DNA of 64,000 nucleotides from Hepsetus odoe (taxonomy: Eukaryota; Chordata; Actinopteri; Characiformes; Hepsetidae). Shown here one piece after another: positions 11,692 through 23,064 of this stretch (the stretch's first letter is position 1; every line of letters starts with the position of its first letter). Location: NCBI GenBank assembly GCA_017165825.1, contig CM029369.1, positions 20,888,611 through 20,952,610 of the forward strand. The letters are read 5' to 3'. The notes beneath the pieces were generated by a model, which did not search any database, was not told where the DNA came from, and worked only from the letters and a program-made list of their open reading frames with translations. Both the position numbers and the translations under genes were made by a program.

Positions 11692-12560
11692 CATTAACAT
11701 TAACGGTTCTGAGGATAACCCTTTGGAACGCAACTTAACCGTTTCTGATATTCAGGAAAAGTGACCCAGTTCCGCACCACTGGTTTCTGTAGCAAATCTC
11801 ACAAGGCTGCTGGCTCCGAGCTGTTAGTCTATGCAACCCTGCCAAGTACAAAGCGTCAACCCCACTGGACTTGAGGGGGTTCGCTCCATCTCTGTTCTGA
11901 CTGTTTCGACTGGCTCAGCACCACTCCATAGAGGGGGGAAACAAGACAAACTATCAACAATGGACAAATTAATAAAGAAATTATGTATGTAAATATCACA
12001 GCTGGCAAATTAAATCAAACTACTGATGTCTATTTCCTTTCCTTTTTTCCTATTGTTTTCAACATTTCTCCTTTTTTTCCTCTCTCATGTATGAGCTCAA
12101 ACATGACCGTTTTTCTTTCAGTCTTATTTTCCACTAAATGAATACTAGTATAGCTAGTCTTTCTAAGGTAAATCCCTTCAGTGGATCTCAAACATTGAGA
12201 CTTTAATGTGAAGGTGAAACATTTCTAAACAGTTCATGTTTGTCCTTTGTTTTAAATTGTGAGACAGAAACAGCCAAGCCACAAAGAAAAATGGGTTGCA
12301 CATAGCTGAGGAGTACATTTTAATTTGTGTGCGTTTTTTTTTTTTAATTTTTTGTTGTTTTTTTTTTTTTTTTTTAATGTTTCTAATCTTGTTGTAAATT
12401 TACACTATTTATAAATGCATATTTATTGCTTGAAAATATTTGTTGATTGAATACTGCCCCCCTCCCAAAGAGTTCCTGCCATTAAATTTTATGGAGCAAT
12501 GTTGTTTTGAAAATGTCTCTAAGTTTTCTATATATGAATAAAACTGCTCAGTAAGCGTGG
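11692..12560 (+). other. kdm6a: kdm6a 3' UTR
   Basis: Untranslated sequence following the TGA. It holds T-rich runs (12330-12376), several ATTTA/TGTAAATA-type AU-rich patches and ends shortly after an AATAAA. A length of roughly 870 bases is inferred from that signal; other poly(A) sites cannot be excluded. Confidence 0.7.
12537..12542 (+). terminator. kdm6a: kdm6a poly(A) signal AATAAA
   Basis: Canonical AATAAA about 850 bases past the stop, followed within 20-40 bases by GT-rich text (GTAAGCGTGGTAC, TTCTGGTTGGTGGATGTTC), the normal layout for 3' end cleavage. Confidence 0.7.
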
Positions 12561-12763
12561 TACAGAAAATGCCAAGATTCTGGTTGGTGGATGTTCTTCA
12601 GCTATTAAAAAATTTTGTTTGAAAAGTGATTTCCATAATCAGCCCAAGGTTTTATACCTCTTGAAAATTGTGCAATGCATCCATTTCTTCTAACAGAAAG
12701 AAAGGGTCTCTGACACTCCCATTCTCCTTTGTATAGGCAAGGCAGAGCTTGTACTCAAGTGTA

Positions 12764-13934
12764 CAGCTGTGACCAAATGTTTTGAGAATGACACAAGTAT
12801 TGCTTTTTACAAAGTTTTAGTATTTTTTTAGATCTTTTTTTCAGCTGTTTCTATGGTAACTGAAATATAATTACGAGTTTTTCTTAAGTCTCAAAGGCTT
12901 TTATTGACAATTACATGAAGTTTATGCAAAGAGTCAATGTTTGCAGTGTTGGTCTTTTTTTAAGGTCTTTGCAATTCACCCTGACATGCTGTCAATCAAC
13001 TTCTGGACCAAATCCTGACTGCTGGAGCCCATTCTTGCATAAATAATGCTTGCAGTTTGTGTGGTTTTTTTTTTTGGTTTTTTTTATTTGTCCACCTGCC
13101 TCTTGAGGATCGACCACAATGGGATTAAGATTTGGGGAGTTTACTAGCCATGGACCCAAAGTTTAAATGCTTTGCTCCCCAAGTCACTTGGTTATCACTT
13201 TTGCCTTAAGGCATGGTGCTCCTTCACGCTGGAGAAGATTGTTCTTCACTTAACTTTTCTTGGATGGTTGGGAGAAGTAAATTACTTTTCTCAAGTCCTC
13301 AGCAGTTCAATCCCTGTACCTTTGCAGAATATCAGTCTGGTCCTGATGTGTGCATGCAGATGCACCCACACCTGCCTGTTGCTACTCCTGACCAAGCTCT
13401 GCAATGGTGGTGCTCTGATCCCACAGCTGAATCAACTTTAGATGCTCCTGATACTTGCTGGACTTTCTTGGGTGCCCGAACGCCTCTTCAAGGAGAGAAG
13501 GTCAATCGTTGTTTCTTGATGATCTGATTAATGGTTGATTTAGGTGCAATCTTACTAGCAGCAATAACCTTCCCTGCAAAGCCCTTCTTGTGCAAAGCTG
13601 TGATGACTGCCTGTGTTTCCTTGCAGGTAACCATGGTTAACGGAGGAAAAACCATGATTTCAAGCTCCACCCTCATTTTAAACCATCTGGTCTGCTATTC
13701 TAACTCAATCAGCCTGACCGAGTGCTCTCCAGCCTTGTCCTCACAGTTTTGCAGTGGAAATGGGTTTTTTGGGATTACGTTCATTTCCATGCAAAGAGGG
13801 ACTTAGCAAAAAATTACAATTCATCTGTTCACTCTTTATAACATTCTGGAGTTTATGCAAATTGCCATCAAAAACGAGGCAGAAAACTTTGTGAATATGA
13901 ATATTTGTCATTCTCATGACTTTTGGTCATGGCT
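12764..13934 (-). mobile_element. Decayed Tc1-like transposon between convergent kdm6a and dipk2b
   Basis: Ends are inverted repeats: left CAGCTGTGACCAAATGTTTT then GAGAATGACACAAGTATT; right AATATTTGTCATTCTCATGA then CTTTTGGTCATGGCTTTG. The left end follows a TA, the usual Tc1 target. Minus-strand translation between about 13676 and 13488 gives KGFAGKVIAASKIAPKSTIN, the helix-turn-helix wording of Tc1 transposases. Further pieces of the catalytic half appear near 13000-13480, out of frame and internally shortened. The length of about 1.17 kb against about 1.6 kb for whole elements indicates a deletion. It lies close to both genes' 3' ends, so it may supply 3' UTR or poly(A) sequence to dipk2b. 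Confidence 0.85.
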
Positions 13935-14045
13935 TTGATTGCTATTGAATTTGTGGTGTCCAGAAGAAAGCAGATTGTTTTATACCATTTCCATTAATAA
14001 CTACCCCTAATCCATTGTTCTAGTGCTCTCTTGATACCGTTGTAT

Positions 14046-14392
14046 CTAAAACTTGTTGCTGTACTTGCATTCTGGATACCTGTATCCATAGTCGTGACTG
14101 CATGGCCTAAAGGCCTGCAGTGTTTCCTGTAACATTTGGACAGCTTTAAATATCCTTTTGTCTGACTGGGAGTGGTCTGCACATACAGTCAGCTCTGTGA
14201 TGGCTGTTTTGGGCAGTCCAGCTGATTGCACATCTGCAGGGGACAGGAGCTTAGGAAGCACATGTCTACAAAGCAGAGTGAAACTCTGTGAATGGCGAAC
14301 TCGTTCACAAGGAACAGCCTGCTGACAGGAGCCACTCAGACAGGAGAAGATATCGCTGAGGTTTACCTTTGGGTTTCCTTCCCTGCAGAACC
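14046..14392 (-). CDS. dipk2b: dipk2b exon 5, stop
   Basis: Acceptor CTTCCACAG completes the split Gly codon. A competing CTGCAG 14 bases downstream would run into a TAA at once, so it is not used. Reads IFSCLSGSCQQAVPCERVRH, CRHVLPKLLS, QETLQAFRPCSHDYGYRYPE and CKYSNKF, stop TAG at 14048-14046. Confidence 0.94.
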
Positions 14393-17300
14393 CTGTGGAA
14401 GGTATTTGAATGTTATGTTCTGATGCATAACTGGCCTTCGTAACTACAGACTTATTCTGTATTTCTTAAATCTCATTGACCCGTTTATGTCGGCACATGC
14501 CTTGTCTAATTTCAACATAAAATATTCCTCAGACTAAATAAGATGTTTGCAGTTTAATTCCCAGTCTTGGGCTTGTGGCGCTGGTGATTTTTAATAAGAC
14601 GGAGAATCCAAAAAATCAAAACTTAAATCAGTGAAATGTTCTTGGAAATGAATGGGTTAAGCACTGAAACAGACAGACACTTAACATAGAGTTCCAGAGT
14701 GGGAGTACACATGTCATTTGTACAAATTCATGATCAATTTCAAAACCCCTCATTGGTCAGCAAACGTCACGAGACTGGCTAGGACATTCACCAGTTTGTC
14801 TGTACAATGTTCATCTCCCATTTCTCAGCCATTAAGAATAAAGTCTCTAATATGTCCAGTATAAATATAGTTCATAGTCGCTTCATTCATATTTCTGTTG
14901 AGAGCCTGTGGAAGTATGATGCTACCAACACTGTACTTCACTGTAGGTATGTTGTTGGGATCACATGCGCAGCCATTCTCCAAACATGTTTAAGGGCCCA
15001 TATGTGTTTTCCAATAGTATTGTCCTTTAAAAAACTACCATCAAAATGGCTACTTCTGAGAAACCTTTAAAACCTTTGAATGTCTTTGATAACACAATGT
15101 GAAACTATTTTCTTTATACATTTATTTTTATGTATTGAATATAGTGTCTGAATTCTTTTTACACATCAATTGTGTAACCATCTTCCAAAGATGCTTGTCT
15201 GCACCATTTTGTTTAGTTACATAGATGGCAAAGGACTAAAAAGTGGGGCCCATTTTTTATTTGAACATGAAATGTTCTTACTGGAATGACTGAAGAAAAA
15301 ACACATGGCTTTTAAGCGAAGACCTAAAAAGTCATTCTGATCTGTAAATCATTTGAACCATGCATTTATTCCTGAATACAAAAGTGCAGGAGATCCAGTG
15401 AACTACTCATTAGGTTGTAATTGGCAAGAGCAAAGATTGTTTGGGGGAACTGTGTGTTTGCCTTGATCTAAACCATGACACAGATTATGTTGTTCAGTCA
15501 TTAAAATTACAGGCATGGCTGCAACTGGTGCCCAGTGCCAGCTTGGCCTTTATGGGAAGCAACAGAAACCCTCAGGCACTGTACAAGTACGCAACACACA
15601 TCAACACTGGCCTTGTCTCCTGATTATTATTAGCTCATTTGTGAGCTGGAACAGAACTGAACAGACGGACTTGCAACTGAGCTTTAATTCAAAGCACACA
15701 ACCAAAGCTTTGACAGGTTTCGAAGACCCATGTGGCATTAAAAATAGGAAGGAAAAAGTATGAGATAGTAATTCCAAGCTGCTCTGCAGCCCCCTCACCC
15801 TTACGGACGACAGGCCATGGTCTCATTTAAATCGAATCTTCTTACAAATCTAATTTAGCATGTTCTCGCAGATTTGGTCAGTGAACATCTGTGTCCATTA
15901 TTTTATCTCTCTTTTTCTTCTATCCAAATAAGACTGTTTTAAATAATGCTTCATGAAGGTGTCATGCATATGCACTTATTGTACAATTTCCTTCTCCCTG
16001 AAGATCAAATGAACACAGCTGTAATATCACAAAACATAAAAGCCATGTTAAAGAAAGAATCAAAAGTTAATCTTACTGACTAAAGATTTGGCCTATGAAT
16101 CCATTTAGCATTTTCTTTAATTAAAACATGCTTATCAGCTCTACAAGTATTCACTTCCTATTAATCATGCCAGCATGGATTAACCATCCCTTTAAAAATG
16201 CCTCACCGTCTTGCAGGTCGATGATTCCGATGGTGCTGGCATCTGTGATGAAAAGCCTGCCATCCTCCACAGTGCCGAACATGTCTTCTGAAGCGGAGGT
16301 GTAGTAGAGGTTGAAGCGGAGGCTGTTGGAGGCCAGGCTCTGGGTGATGTGGAGGAGTTGGTAGGCTGCGTCCGCCCGCTGTGCCAATGGTGAGGAGTAC
16401 AGCTTCTTCAAGGGCTTGGAGCCTGCCCACACTACCAGCCTGCCACAGGAGCCGTGATAGCGGGGGAAGGGCCAGCCCTCCGTGCCTGGAAACATCTATG
16501 AGGGTAGAGGTGAGTGAGGGGCAAAAACAGGAAGCATGGGAGGCCTGGAGGAAGCTGCTTTTATGTGTTTGGAAGAAAAACTCAAAAAGTAGATTGACTC
16601 AGAGTTTTACAGCTCTGCTTATATCCATCCATTACCTGCCGCTTGTCCCGAACAGGGTCACGGGGGAGTGCTGGCGTCCAACCCAGCGCACACAGGGCGA
16701 GAACGGGGGACGCTCCCTGGACAGGTCGCCTGGACAGGTCGCCAGCCCATCGCAGGGAGGAGCGGGACAGGGACAGCACCTTGCTCTGCTTATAGTAATA
16801 TTTCATTTAAGATAACCGAATTACATCAGGGCTTATCATTTAACCCGTTCAGCACTGGGCAACCATATCCAGCACCTGGAGAGCAGTGTTGCGGGTTACC
16901 AACCCACAGCCTTCTTATCACTGTGTCTAGTCAGTCAGTCAGTCATTTTCTGGGCCGCTTGTCCTAATTAGGGTCGCGGGGGGTGCTGGAGTCCATCCCA
17001 GCTCACACAGGGCGAAGGACGGGGACACACCCTGGACAGGTCGCCAGCCCATCGCAGATCACTGTGTCTAGCACTGCCTTAATGAGACTGCAATGGCGAT
17101 GTCTGGGGCAGTTGTGAGGCATGGTGCATTGCTCAAGGGCACTACAGTTGTGGATGCAGGATTGGGAATCACCTGCATTGTTCCTTGCAGTTCAAGTAAC
17201 AATGCAAGTAGCCCTTTTGCAAGCCCTCTTCTCTACCTATTAGGCCGGCTGCCCCTTTTAAACACAAAATACAGCTAGTTAAATGAAGTTCCAACTTGCT

Positions 17301-19343
17301 GGATTAAGGCCTCCCAGAATCAGAGCTTGACACCAGTGAAACGCAGCATGCAGTCCAGTGAACTGACAGCACTTTATACCTGTAATATAAGAGGATGTTG
17401 ATTGACAGCCAGTGTGTATAGGAGACGGAGCTTGTCCTTAGAGGTAAAGTGCTTCATCTGCACACTGCCCACATCAGCCACCTCAAAATAACGGCGCACG
17501 ATTCGGTCCAGAAGCCTCTGAGATGGGCAGCGCAGCATCGGAGTGGCCAGACCCTGCACACAAAAAAGCAGTGAGCAAACTAATAGAATGTGGCTTTTGC
17601 ACCCTTTCACTCAATCCACTGGTGTTTAGTTTAGGTCTTAAAGCTCATTTCACTTATTAAGTCTATATTTAAGTCGGATGTAGGTAGCTATGAAAAGTAA
17701 ATTATGTTACCCTCCAAACCTTGCAGGACATTGTGCTTGCATTTGACCACAATGAGCTCATCTATGTAGCTGAATGAAGATGTAAAACTAAAGATAACTG
17801 GCTCTTTTAAAGGAAAGGGGGTAGGGCATGCAAATCAAATACCTTAACAATCAAATTGATAAAATATCTTTTCTTTGGCCGATAACAAAAGTCAAACCTT
17901 TACATCACTACCAAGATTTAGCAAGTCTGAGACTGGCCTACTGTATAGTGCTGCAAAGACATCCACTTGGAAGGTTCATTAAAAGGGGAAATCCTAAATT
18001 CTAGAAGAGATAAACTGTTAGCTGATTACAAGAAACATTTGGAGACTGATTGCAACCAAGAGAACAGAATAGAGAAAGTTGACACTGAAAACATATCTCT
18101 AAGGGCGAGTTCTTTTTTTCTGATGTGATCAATTTTGAAAACAAAATTGCAGAATTGTAATCAATTGAAATGAATGAATCCGAATTAATAAATTAACATG
18201 TAATACTTATTTGTGTCCAGATGTTTCCAACCATATAAACAAGGCACTGTCTACTGAGCTACACTCGCTGTAAGCTATTTTGTAGTAAATATATCAAACA
18301 TAAGCTTAAAAAAACTGAAGGTGAAGCAGCTCTAGCTGAAGCCTTGAGTTGTGCTGAGGTTAATAGCACAGTGGCTAGGGCAGTTACACACCTCCACCAT
18401 GCTGGGTAGCAGGAGATTGGACTCAGTCCATCTCTGGAAGCGCTGGGTGGCTCTCAGAACAGCCTCAATGCTGCAGGACTTCCTTTTGCCTGCTGAGCTG
18501 CAAATGCTTTTGTCAGCCAGCTCATGCAGGTGTGGAGACACCAGGCGGGACAGCACAACGGGCCTCCAGGTCTCTGAATCGTCTGTGTAATTCCCCTCAT
18601 AGAACGTCCTGTTGGCTGAGGGCAGGGCCAGCTGAGAGAACAGCCACCTCTCATATCTGGTGCAAAAGCAATCGAAGTGCCTATGAGGTTACAACTTTTT
18701 TTTTTAAAGAGTCACAATCTGTTCTGCAAATTAAGGATTTTTGGTTTTCTCTGCACTTTTTAACCTATTGGCTCTTTATTTATTTTTCTTCAATCTTTAT
18801 AAGAGGGCAAATATAATTGTTTTGCCAAATGAGCTTTCTGAATGAAAAAAGAAAAGAAAAAAACGTTGCAATCGGCAGCTTGGAGACTAACTGCTGTTGA
18901 TCTGTGAATGTGACAAGCAGAATAGTAGTGAAAGAATCACTGGTTACACATCTGAGTTTTCGTTACTGTTTTTAAATAATAACTTTTGCATTAAGATAGA
19001 AGAAAAAAGTATTACAAATTACTTAGATTACCCAAAAACATTGGCTTCAACATAAAGAACTGAAAGCACATTACTGACTCAGTCTGAAGTGGCTTGTTCT
19101 ATTACACTAGACTTACCTTATTTCCTCTTTAAAAAACTTCTTGCATATGGAGGTGCCCACACAGGCGTTGCATTTGTCCAAACCCAGGAAGTGCTTTCCA
19201 AAGCTGTAGGATTTGGTTTGAGTTTCGGGTGAGGGGCTCAAGGCCACCAGAGGCAGCAAACCAAAGTAGAGAAACCAAATTTGCTGCCATGGTACTTGTG
19301 GGCTTTCTGGGCCAGGCTGTGGCCCCAACCCCCTCAGAGCCAT
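14046..19343 (-). CDS. dipk2b: dipk2b (CXorf36/DIA1R) divergent protein kinase domain 2B, complete
   Basis: Five exons on the minus strand, 19343-19117, 18656-18392, 17553-17380, 16495-16207 and 14392-14046, join in frame to 433 codons plus TAG, which by memory is the human DIPK2B length. The N-terminus has a hydrophobic stretch (WFLYFGLLPLVALS) typical of a signal peptide or anchor, then FLGLDKCNACVGTSICKKFF, a cysteine motif of the DIA1/FAM69-like family. RCPSQRLLDRIVRRYFEVAD and KLRLLYTLAVNQHP follow, then GTEGWPFPRYHGSCGRLVVW, a kinase-like core with SEDMFGTVEDGRLFITDAST, and the end GYRYPECKYSNKF. The family is secretory-pathway/extracellular and kinase-like; the substrate and activity of this member are not settled. 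Convergent with kdm6a as in human. No lesion seen. Confidence 0.96.
14393..16206 (-). other. dipk2b intron 4
   Basis: About 1.8 kb of AT-rich intron. I see no repeat family or RNA gene that I can name. Confidence 0.5.
16207..16495 (-). CDS. dipk2b: dipk2b exon 4: kinase-like core
   Basis: Acceptor CCCTCATAG, then MFPGTEGWPFPRYHGSCGRL to FITDASTIGIIDLQDG, ending one base into a Gly codon (donor GTGAGG). DAS in FITDAS sits where an active kinase would have the metal-binding DFG. Confidence 0.95.
16625..16790 (-). repeat. SINE tail copy in dipk2b intron 3
   Basis: CCGCTTGTCCCGAACAGGGT, GTGCTGGCGTCCAACCCAGC and GGTCGCCAGCCCATCGCAGG form the tail, in reverse orientation, of the same SINE seen whole at 33141-33362. 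This copy has a small internal tandem duplication (CTGGACAGGTCGC twice near 16720-16745). No tRNA-like head is attached. Confidence 0.75.
16935..17060 (-). repeat. Second SINE tail copy in dipk2b intron 3
   Basis: Begins in a short GTCA tandem (TCAGTCAGTCAGTCATT), then GGTCGCGGGGGGTGCTGGAG and CCTGGACAGGTCGCCAGCCC. Same family and orientation as the copy 150 bases away. A target-like piece, ATCACTGTGTCTAG, flanks it on both sides (about 16917-16930 and 17057-17071). Confidence 0.78.
17380..17553 (-). CDS. dipk2b: dipk2b exon 3
   Basis: Fifty-eight codons in phase 0 reading GLATPMLRCPSQRLLDRIVR to LAVNQHPLILQ. Acceptor TGTGTGCAG, donor GTATAA. CPSQRLLDR is one of the best conserved phrases of the DIPK2 family. 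Confidence 0.95.
17554..18391 (-). other. dipk2b intron 2
   Basis: About 840 bases of AT-rich intron; nothing further recognised. Confidence 0.5.
18392..18656 (-). CDS. dipk2b: dipk2b exon 2
   Basis: Acceptor TTTTGCACCAG. Reads YERWLFSQLALPSANRTFYE, then TDDSETWRPVVLSRLVSPHL, KSICSSAGKRKSCSIEAVLR and ATQRFQRWTESNLLLPSMVE. NRT and NYT are possible N-glycosylation sites. The donor GTGTGT is weak. Confidence 0.94.
18657..19116 (-). other. dipk2b intron 1
   Basis: About 460 bases, A/T-rich with short A and T runs; unusually short for a first intron. Nothing else recognised. Confidence 0.5.
19117..19343 (-). CDS. dipk2b: dipk2b exon 1: signal/anchor and cysteine motif
   Basis: Seventy-five codons plus two bases. 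The ATG at 19343 is chosen because it places the hydrophobic segment at residues about 22-36 and the DKCNACVGTSICKK motif where relatives have it. Donor GTAAGT on the minus strand at 19116-19111. Confidence 0.94.
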
Positions 19344-19351
19344 TCCAGCAT
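19334..19351 (-). promoter_or_regulatory. Short upstream ORF overlapping the dipk2b start
   Basis: An ATG at 19351, eight bases ahead of the dipk2b ATG and out of frame, has the stronger context (GCCATGC against GGAATGG). It opens a five-codon frame (MLEWL) closed by TGA at 19336-19334, past the main start. If the mRNA includes it, it would reduce initiation at dipk2b. The 5' UTR itself is not verified. Confidence 0.45.
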
Positions 19352-19950
19352 GGCTAAAAGATCTCCAGAATCTTCAGGGGAACCAACAGCACTGTAAACT
19401 TGTTAGTCTCTTAAAGCAATGAGTGCAATAGTGAGCAAACAATGTCACAACTCTTCTTGCAGAACACCACACCTCCACAGGAAACCCATGGAGGATACAG
19501 ATAACCACTGTTGTCATGGAGACTCTTCCTCTCACTGCTTGAATGTATGGTGGCTTTCCAGAACATCGAGTGACCCACCCTGAATGTGGCTCCACACAAA
19601 GGTGGAGGTTGTCCTCCAGTGCACAAGTTTCCAGACTAGTGTCATCTTTATGCAGATAAATCTTGAGTAGTAGGAAATCTTTGTAGTACATATAGAACTT
19701 TCTAGAATAAAGAAAGAAAAATATAATCATTACAGCTGAAAAAAATGTAGTGTAGTTTTTTTTGCAAGTGATATTAAGCCATTTCTATCAATGTATTTAC
19801 CATGTAAAGATGAAGTAAAAAAAGTATTAATTAAATACAAATAATAAAATAATAATCCTAATAGCCTTAAACTGATATATAGCTCTGTATATGGATATGT
19901 ATATGGATATCTTACCTTGTGTTTTTATATATTCTCGTTCTTTCTTGTTC
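19352..19950 (-). other. Upstream region of dipk2b (probable 5' UTR/promoter side)
   Basis: A frame of 118 codons is open on the minus strand at 19730-19374 but reads as no family I know. There is no clear CpG island or TATA box at a convincing distance; transcription may start further up. Confidence 0.35.
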
Positions 19951-20030
19951 TTTCTTGTTAAAGAGCCCTGTAACACCCGAATTTCCCATTCGTGGGATAA
20001 TAAAGGATTATTCTATTCTATTCTATTTAC
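19940..20030 (+). repeat. 3' tail of a non-LTR retroposon with (TTCTA)n
   Basis: CCTGTAACACCCGAATTTCC then GGGATAATAAAGGATTATTC and repeated TTCTA. This AATTTCCC..GGATAATAAAG plus pentanucleotide tail is a common end of fish retroposons. Preceded by a GTTCTTTCTT repeat. The 5' body is missing. Confidence 0.6.
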
Positions 20031-21060
20031 ATATATGCTAATACACTCAGCAATTACCCACATCAAAGCCTCTGATTGGTGAAGGGAATAACATTGATTA
20101 TCCAGTTACTATGGCACCAGTTAAAGGGTGGGATTTGTAGAAACCAAGCAAGCCGTCAGTTCTTGAAGATGATTTGTTGCAGGCAGGACAGATGAGAAAT
20201 TGTAAAGATCAAAGTGACAAGGGCCAAATTGTGATGGTTACTGTACAAGCATCCGAAAGCATGTAATGATCGCAGTGGTTATTACCTAGGGTCCCAGGAA
20301 AGTTTCAGTGTCACTGTGCTAAACATGCTCCTTCATATTAATAACAACTGCTCTAGTGATCCTGTGTTGATCATGAACCACTGACAAACAAGTGGGGGCT
20401 GACCAATGATGCATGTCTTTCCTGTTGTTGATAATCTCCAATTAGGGCTTCATTTTAAAAGTTGTAGGATTGGGTGCAATATTTTTGGGTGCAACACTGA
20501 GTTTTGTTTCAAGGCAGTGGGTCTCAGGCTTGATGGTGATGTTGAAAGCAAGGGGAAAGCAATCATGCAAAAGTGTTTTTTTCTTTTTGGAACTTTCTGT
20601 TCCAGTACTTTTTCTTACTAGATACACAATGTATATTTGGTAAATAAAAATATCTCAATTTGTATCCAAATGTAATGCAAATGAATAAAAGCTGAAAAAT
20701 CTGATCTTGTCTCATATTCAGCTTTTGGGTTCATCAAACCCATTTTTTTGCAACTCATTAAAAGGTTTAATTTCTCTAGTATTTGCAGATTTAAGATCAA
20801 GCTTCAAGATTAAGCAAAAGGGTAACTGACTTATCCTTCATCTTTATTTAAGTTGCAGATCATAATGATTATGCACAATAATCTACCATAAGAGTACTGA
20901 TTTGAAGCAATGGGGGGAAAAAGTGGCCTGGTCTATAGAATCACATTTTCTTTATATTATAACTTAACATCAACATTTTCAAAACTCAGTTTGATAAAGC
21001 ATCTGTGGCATAGGCTGGACAAACTAGTCTGATCCCTGGAGGATTTGCTGCTATCTCCTG
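20031..21060. other. Intergenic, nothing recognised
   Basis: AT-rich unique-looking sequence. No open frame with family resemblance. Confidence 0.4.
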
Positions 21061-21640
21061 CTTCTAACTCCACTGGAGTTTATGTTTTGATGGATCCAAA
21101 ACAGATGGGTTTTAATGCCTACAAATAACCTTGAAGTCAGCTGAAATGTGCCCACAAGAGGTCGATTTTCCAAACTTTCTCAGCACTTTCTCAGAACTTT
21201 CTCAGAGTCCTAATGCATACCTCTGTAAAAATGTGTGTGAGAGAACTAAGTTGTGGCCATGATTTATTAAGTGACAGAACTAGGAGAATTAACACATTCT
21301 CACACCTTAATGGCTGACTGTTAGCTTGATTTACGTAAGAGCTTTTTTGAATGTTGAGCCGCTGAATCAGTGTGGGAGGCCATGAGCGTACAACTAGATA
21401 AATAAAATTTCATAGTTTCTTTTTTTTTTTAAACTATCAGCACTCTCAATGGTGCACATGTAGAGAAATATTCTCAACCTCAGTCTAAATTCAATCAGAT
21501 TCAATTAACTGCAAATGCAAAATTGAACATTTCACTGCAGCGCTTTACCAACTACCTAAGAATATCGCTTTAATATCACTGTAATCACCAGAAAATGTCA
21601 CTTCAGTGTCACTATAATCTGTCCGGTGGAGTATATGTTT
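21060..21640. repeat. First copy of a local duplicated repeat
   Basis: Contains ATGGGTTTTAATGCCTACAA, ATGTGCCCACAAGAGGTCGA, GTGTGTGAGAGAACTAAGTT and GCTTGATTTACGTAAGAGCT in this order, ending in AATATCACTGTAATCACCAG. The same ordered phrases recur at 22725-23100 in the same orientation. GGAGT(T/A)TATGTTTTGATGGATC occurs at both of its edges. Confidence 0.8.
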
Positions 21641-22724
21641 TGATGGATCAGAGTTGTTTTAGTGGCACGACTGGCTCTACACAATATTTGGCAGGTTGTT
21701 TAAGGGAATAGGTGTAAATACGAGATGTAAGTTATTAATATTTTATCTGATGCTGCAAAGTTTTTGGTCATTCTGTAGTATATCATCAGAGGTCAGTTTC
21801 ATGAAACTGTTCGCTTAATATCTCAATATTTCAGGATGACTGTTTTCATCTCACTAGGGACACTGAGGTGTTCAGAAAAAACAGCTGCATTGCTGATTGT
21901 AATGCACTCTGTGCAAAACGTGCACGCACACACACGCTCACACTCACAAAATCATATGACCACTATACCAGTACTCTGCTGAAAATGACAAACCTTGACC
22001 GATGGTGGTACATTGAGGAGCTGAGAAAAGGTGACTAACAAGTGATACAGAGAAAAGAAGAACTACAAAGTGTAAACGACAAAGTGCACCTGCATGGTCA
22101 GTGGAGCTGATAAAATGCACAAAGAGTGCAGAAATAAGATAGCTGTACTTAATAAACTGGCTTATCTGTGTATTATAATAAATTTATGAGTGCGGGCTGT
22201 GCTGACCCGAGCTGAAATGATACCCAGAGGAAGAAATCTGTCCATCCGTTCATTTCTGATTTAGAATATAACATTACTGGCCGCTATTTTCCACAGCTCA
22301 TCTGGCAATTGTGTACCATTAAGTACTGCCTTTTCTTAATCTCTTACTATCCTGCCTGATTAATTATTCTGGTTTCATTAATTAATGCAGCTTACGCTTG
22401 CCACCACTGTTTCATGTCATAGTCTACACAAATATGGGTGCAGGTACCCTGGCTGGCCAGTAGATGGCGGTCTAAGTGGAACCTCGTCTTAATCACAGTT
22501 CATTCAGAGCACATTAGTCAAGCTTGTGATTCATTTTAAAACTCTGATTCACATATGTGCTGTCCTTGTGCAAACACATGAGATTTATTTAAGAGCAAGA
22601 AATAAATATACAGGAGGTAATTATGTTCGGAAGTTTCCTCTGGTCAAGTCATCAAGCCACCATTGAGGAAATACATTAAGTTCAGGACGTGGCCTTCCTC
22701 GGATGCCTTAGACATTCATTCCGA
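21641..22724. other. Spacer between the duplicated copies
   Basis: About 1.1 kb with a short CACACACG run near 21930 and otherwise unique-looking AT-rich sequence. Confidence 0.4.
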
Positions 22725-23064
22725 AGGCACAGATGGGTTTTAATGCTCACAAATAACCTTGAAGTCAGTTGAAATGTGCCCACAAGAGGCCGATTTTCCA
22801 AACTTTCTCAGAACTCTCTCAGAGCTTTCTCACTGGCTACTTCCTTTTTCAAAAGAAATAATACTTGCTCTCTTTCTGCAAGGCTTAGGTGCAGTGTCCT
22901 GTTGCATGGCTCGGTCAAAAGAAAAATGTGTGTGAGAGAACTAGGTTGTGGCCATGGTTTATTAAGTGAATTAAGTAAGAACTATGACAATTAGCACTTT
23001 CTCCCAATTTAATGGCTGACTTAATAGCTTGATCTTCATAAAAGCTTTTTTGCATGTTGAGCTT
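22725..23064. repeat. Second copy of the local duplicated repeat
   Basis: Direct-orientation partner of 21060-21640, with ATGGGTTTTAATGCTCACAA, ATGTGCCCACAAGAGGCCGA, GTGTGTGAGAGAACTAGGTT and GCTTGATCTTCATAAAAGCT. A stretch of about 60-70 bases (about 22850-22918) is unique to it. It ends directly in the 33-bp tandem array. Confidence 0.8.

Noticed and set aside
16381..16815. 144-codon plus-strand frame
   Set aside because: Antisense of dipk2b exon 4 followed by a SINE tail.
19374..19730. 118-codon minus-strand frame just upstream of dipk2b, as an extra N-terminal exon
   Set aside because: The dipk2b protein is complete from 19343 at the expected 433 residues, and the upstream frame has no resemblance to the family.
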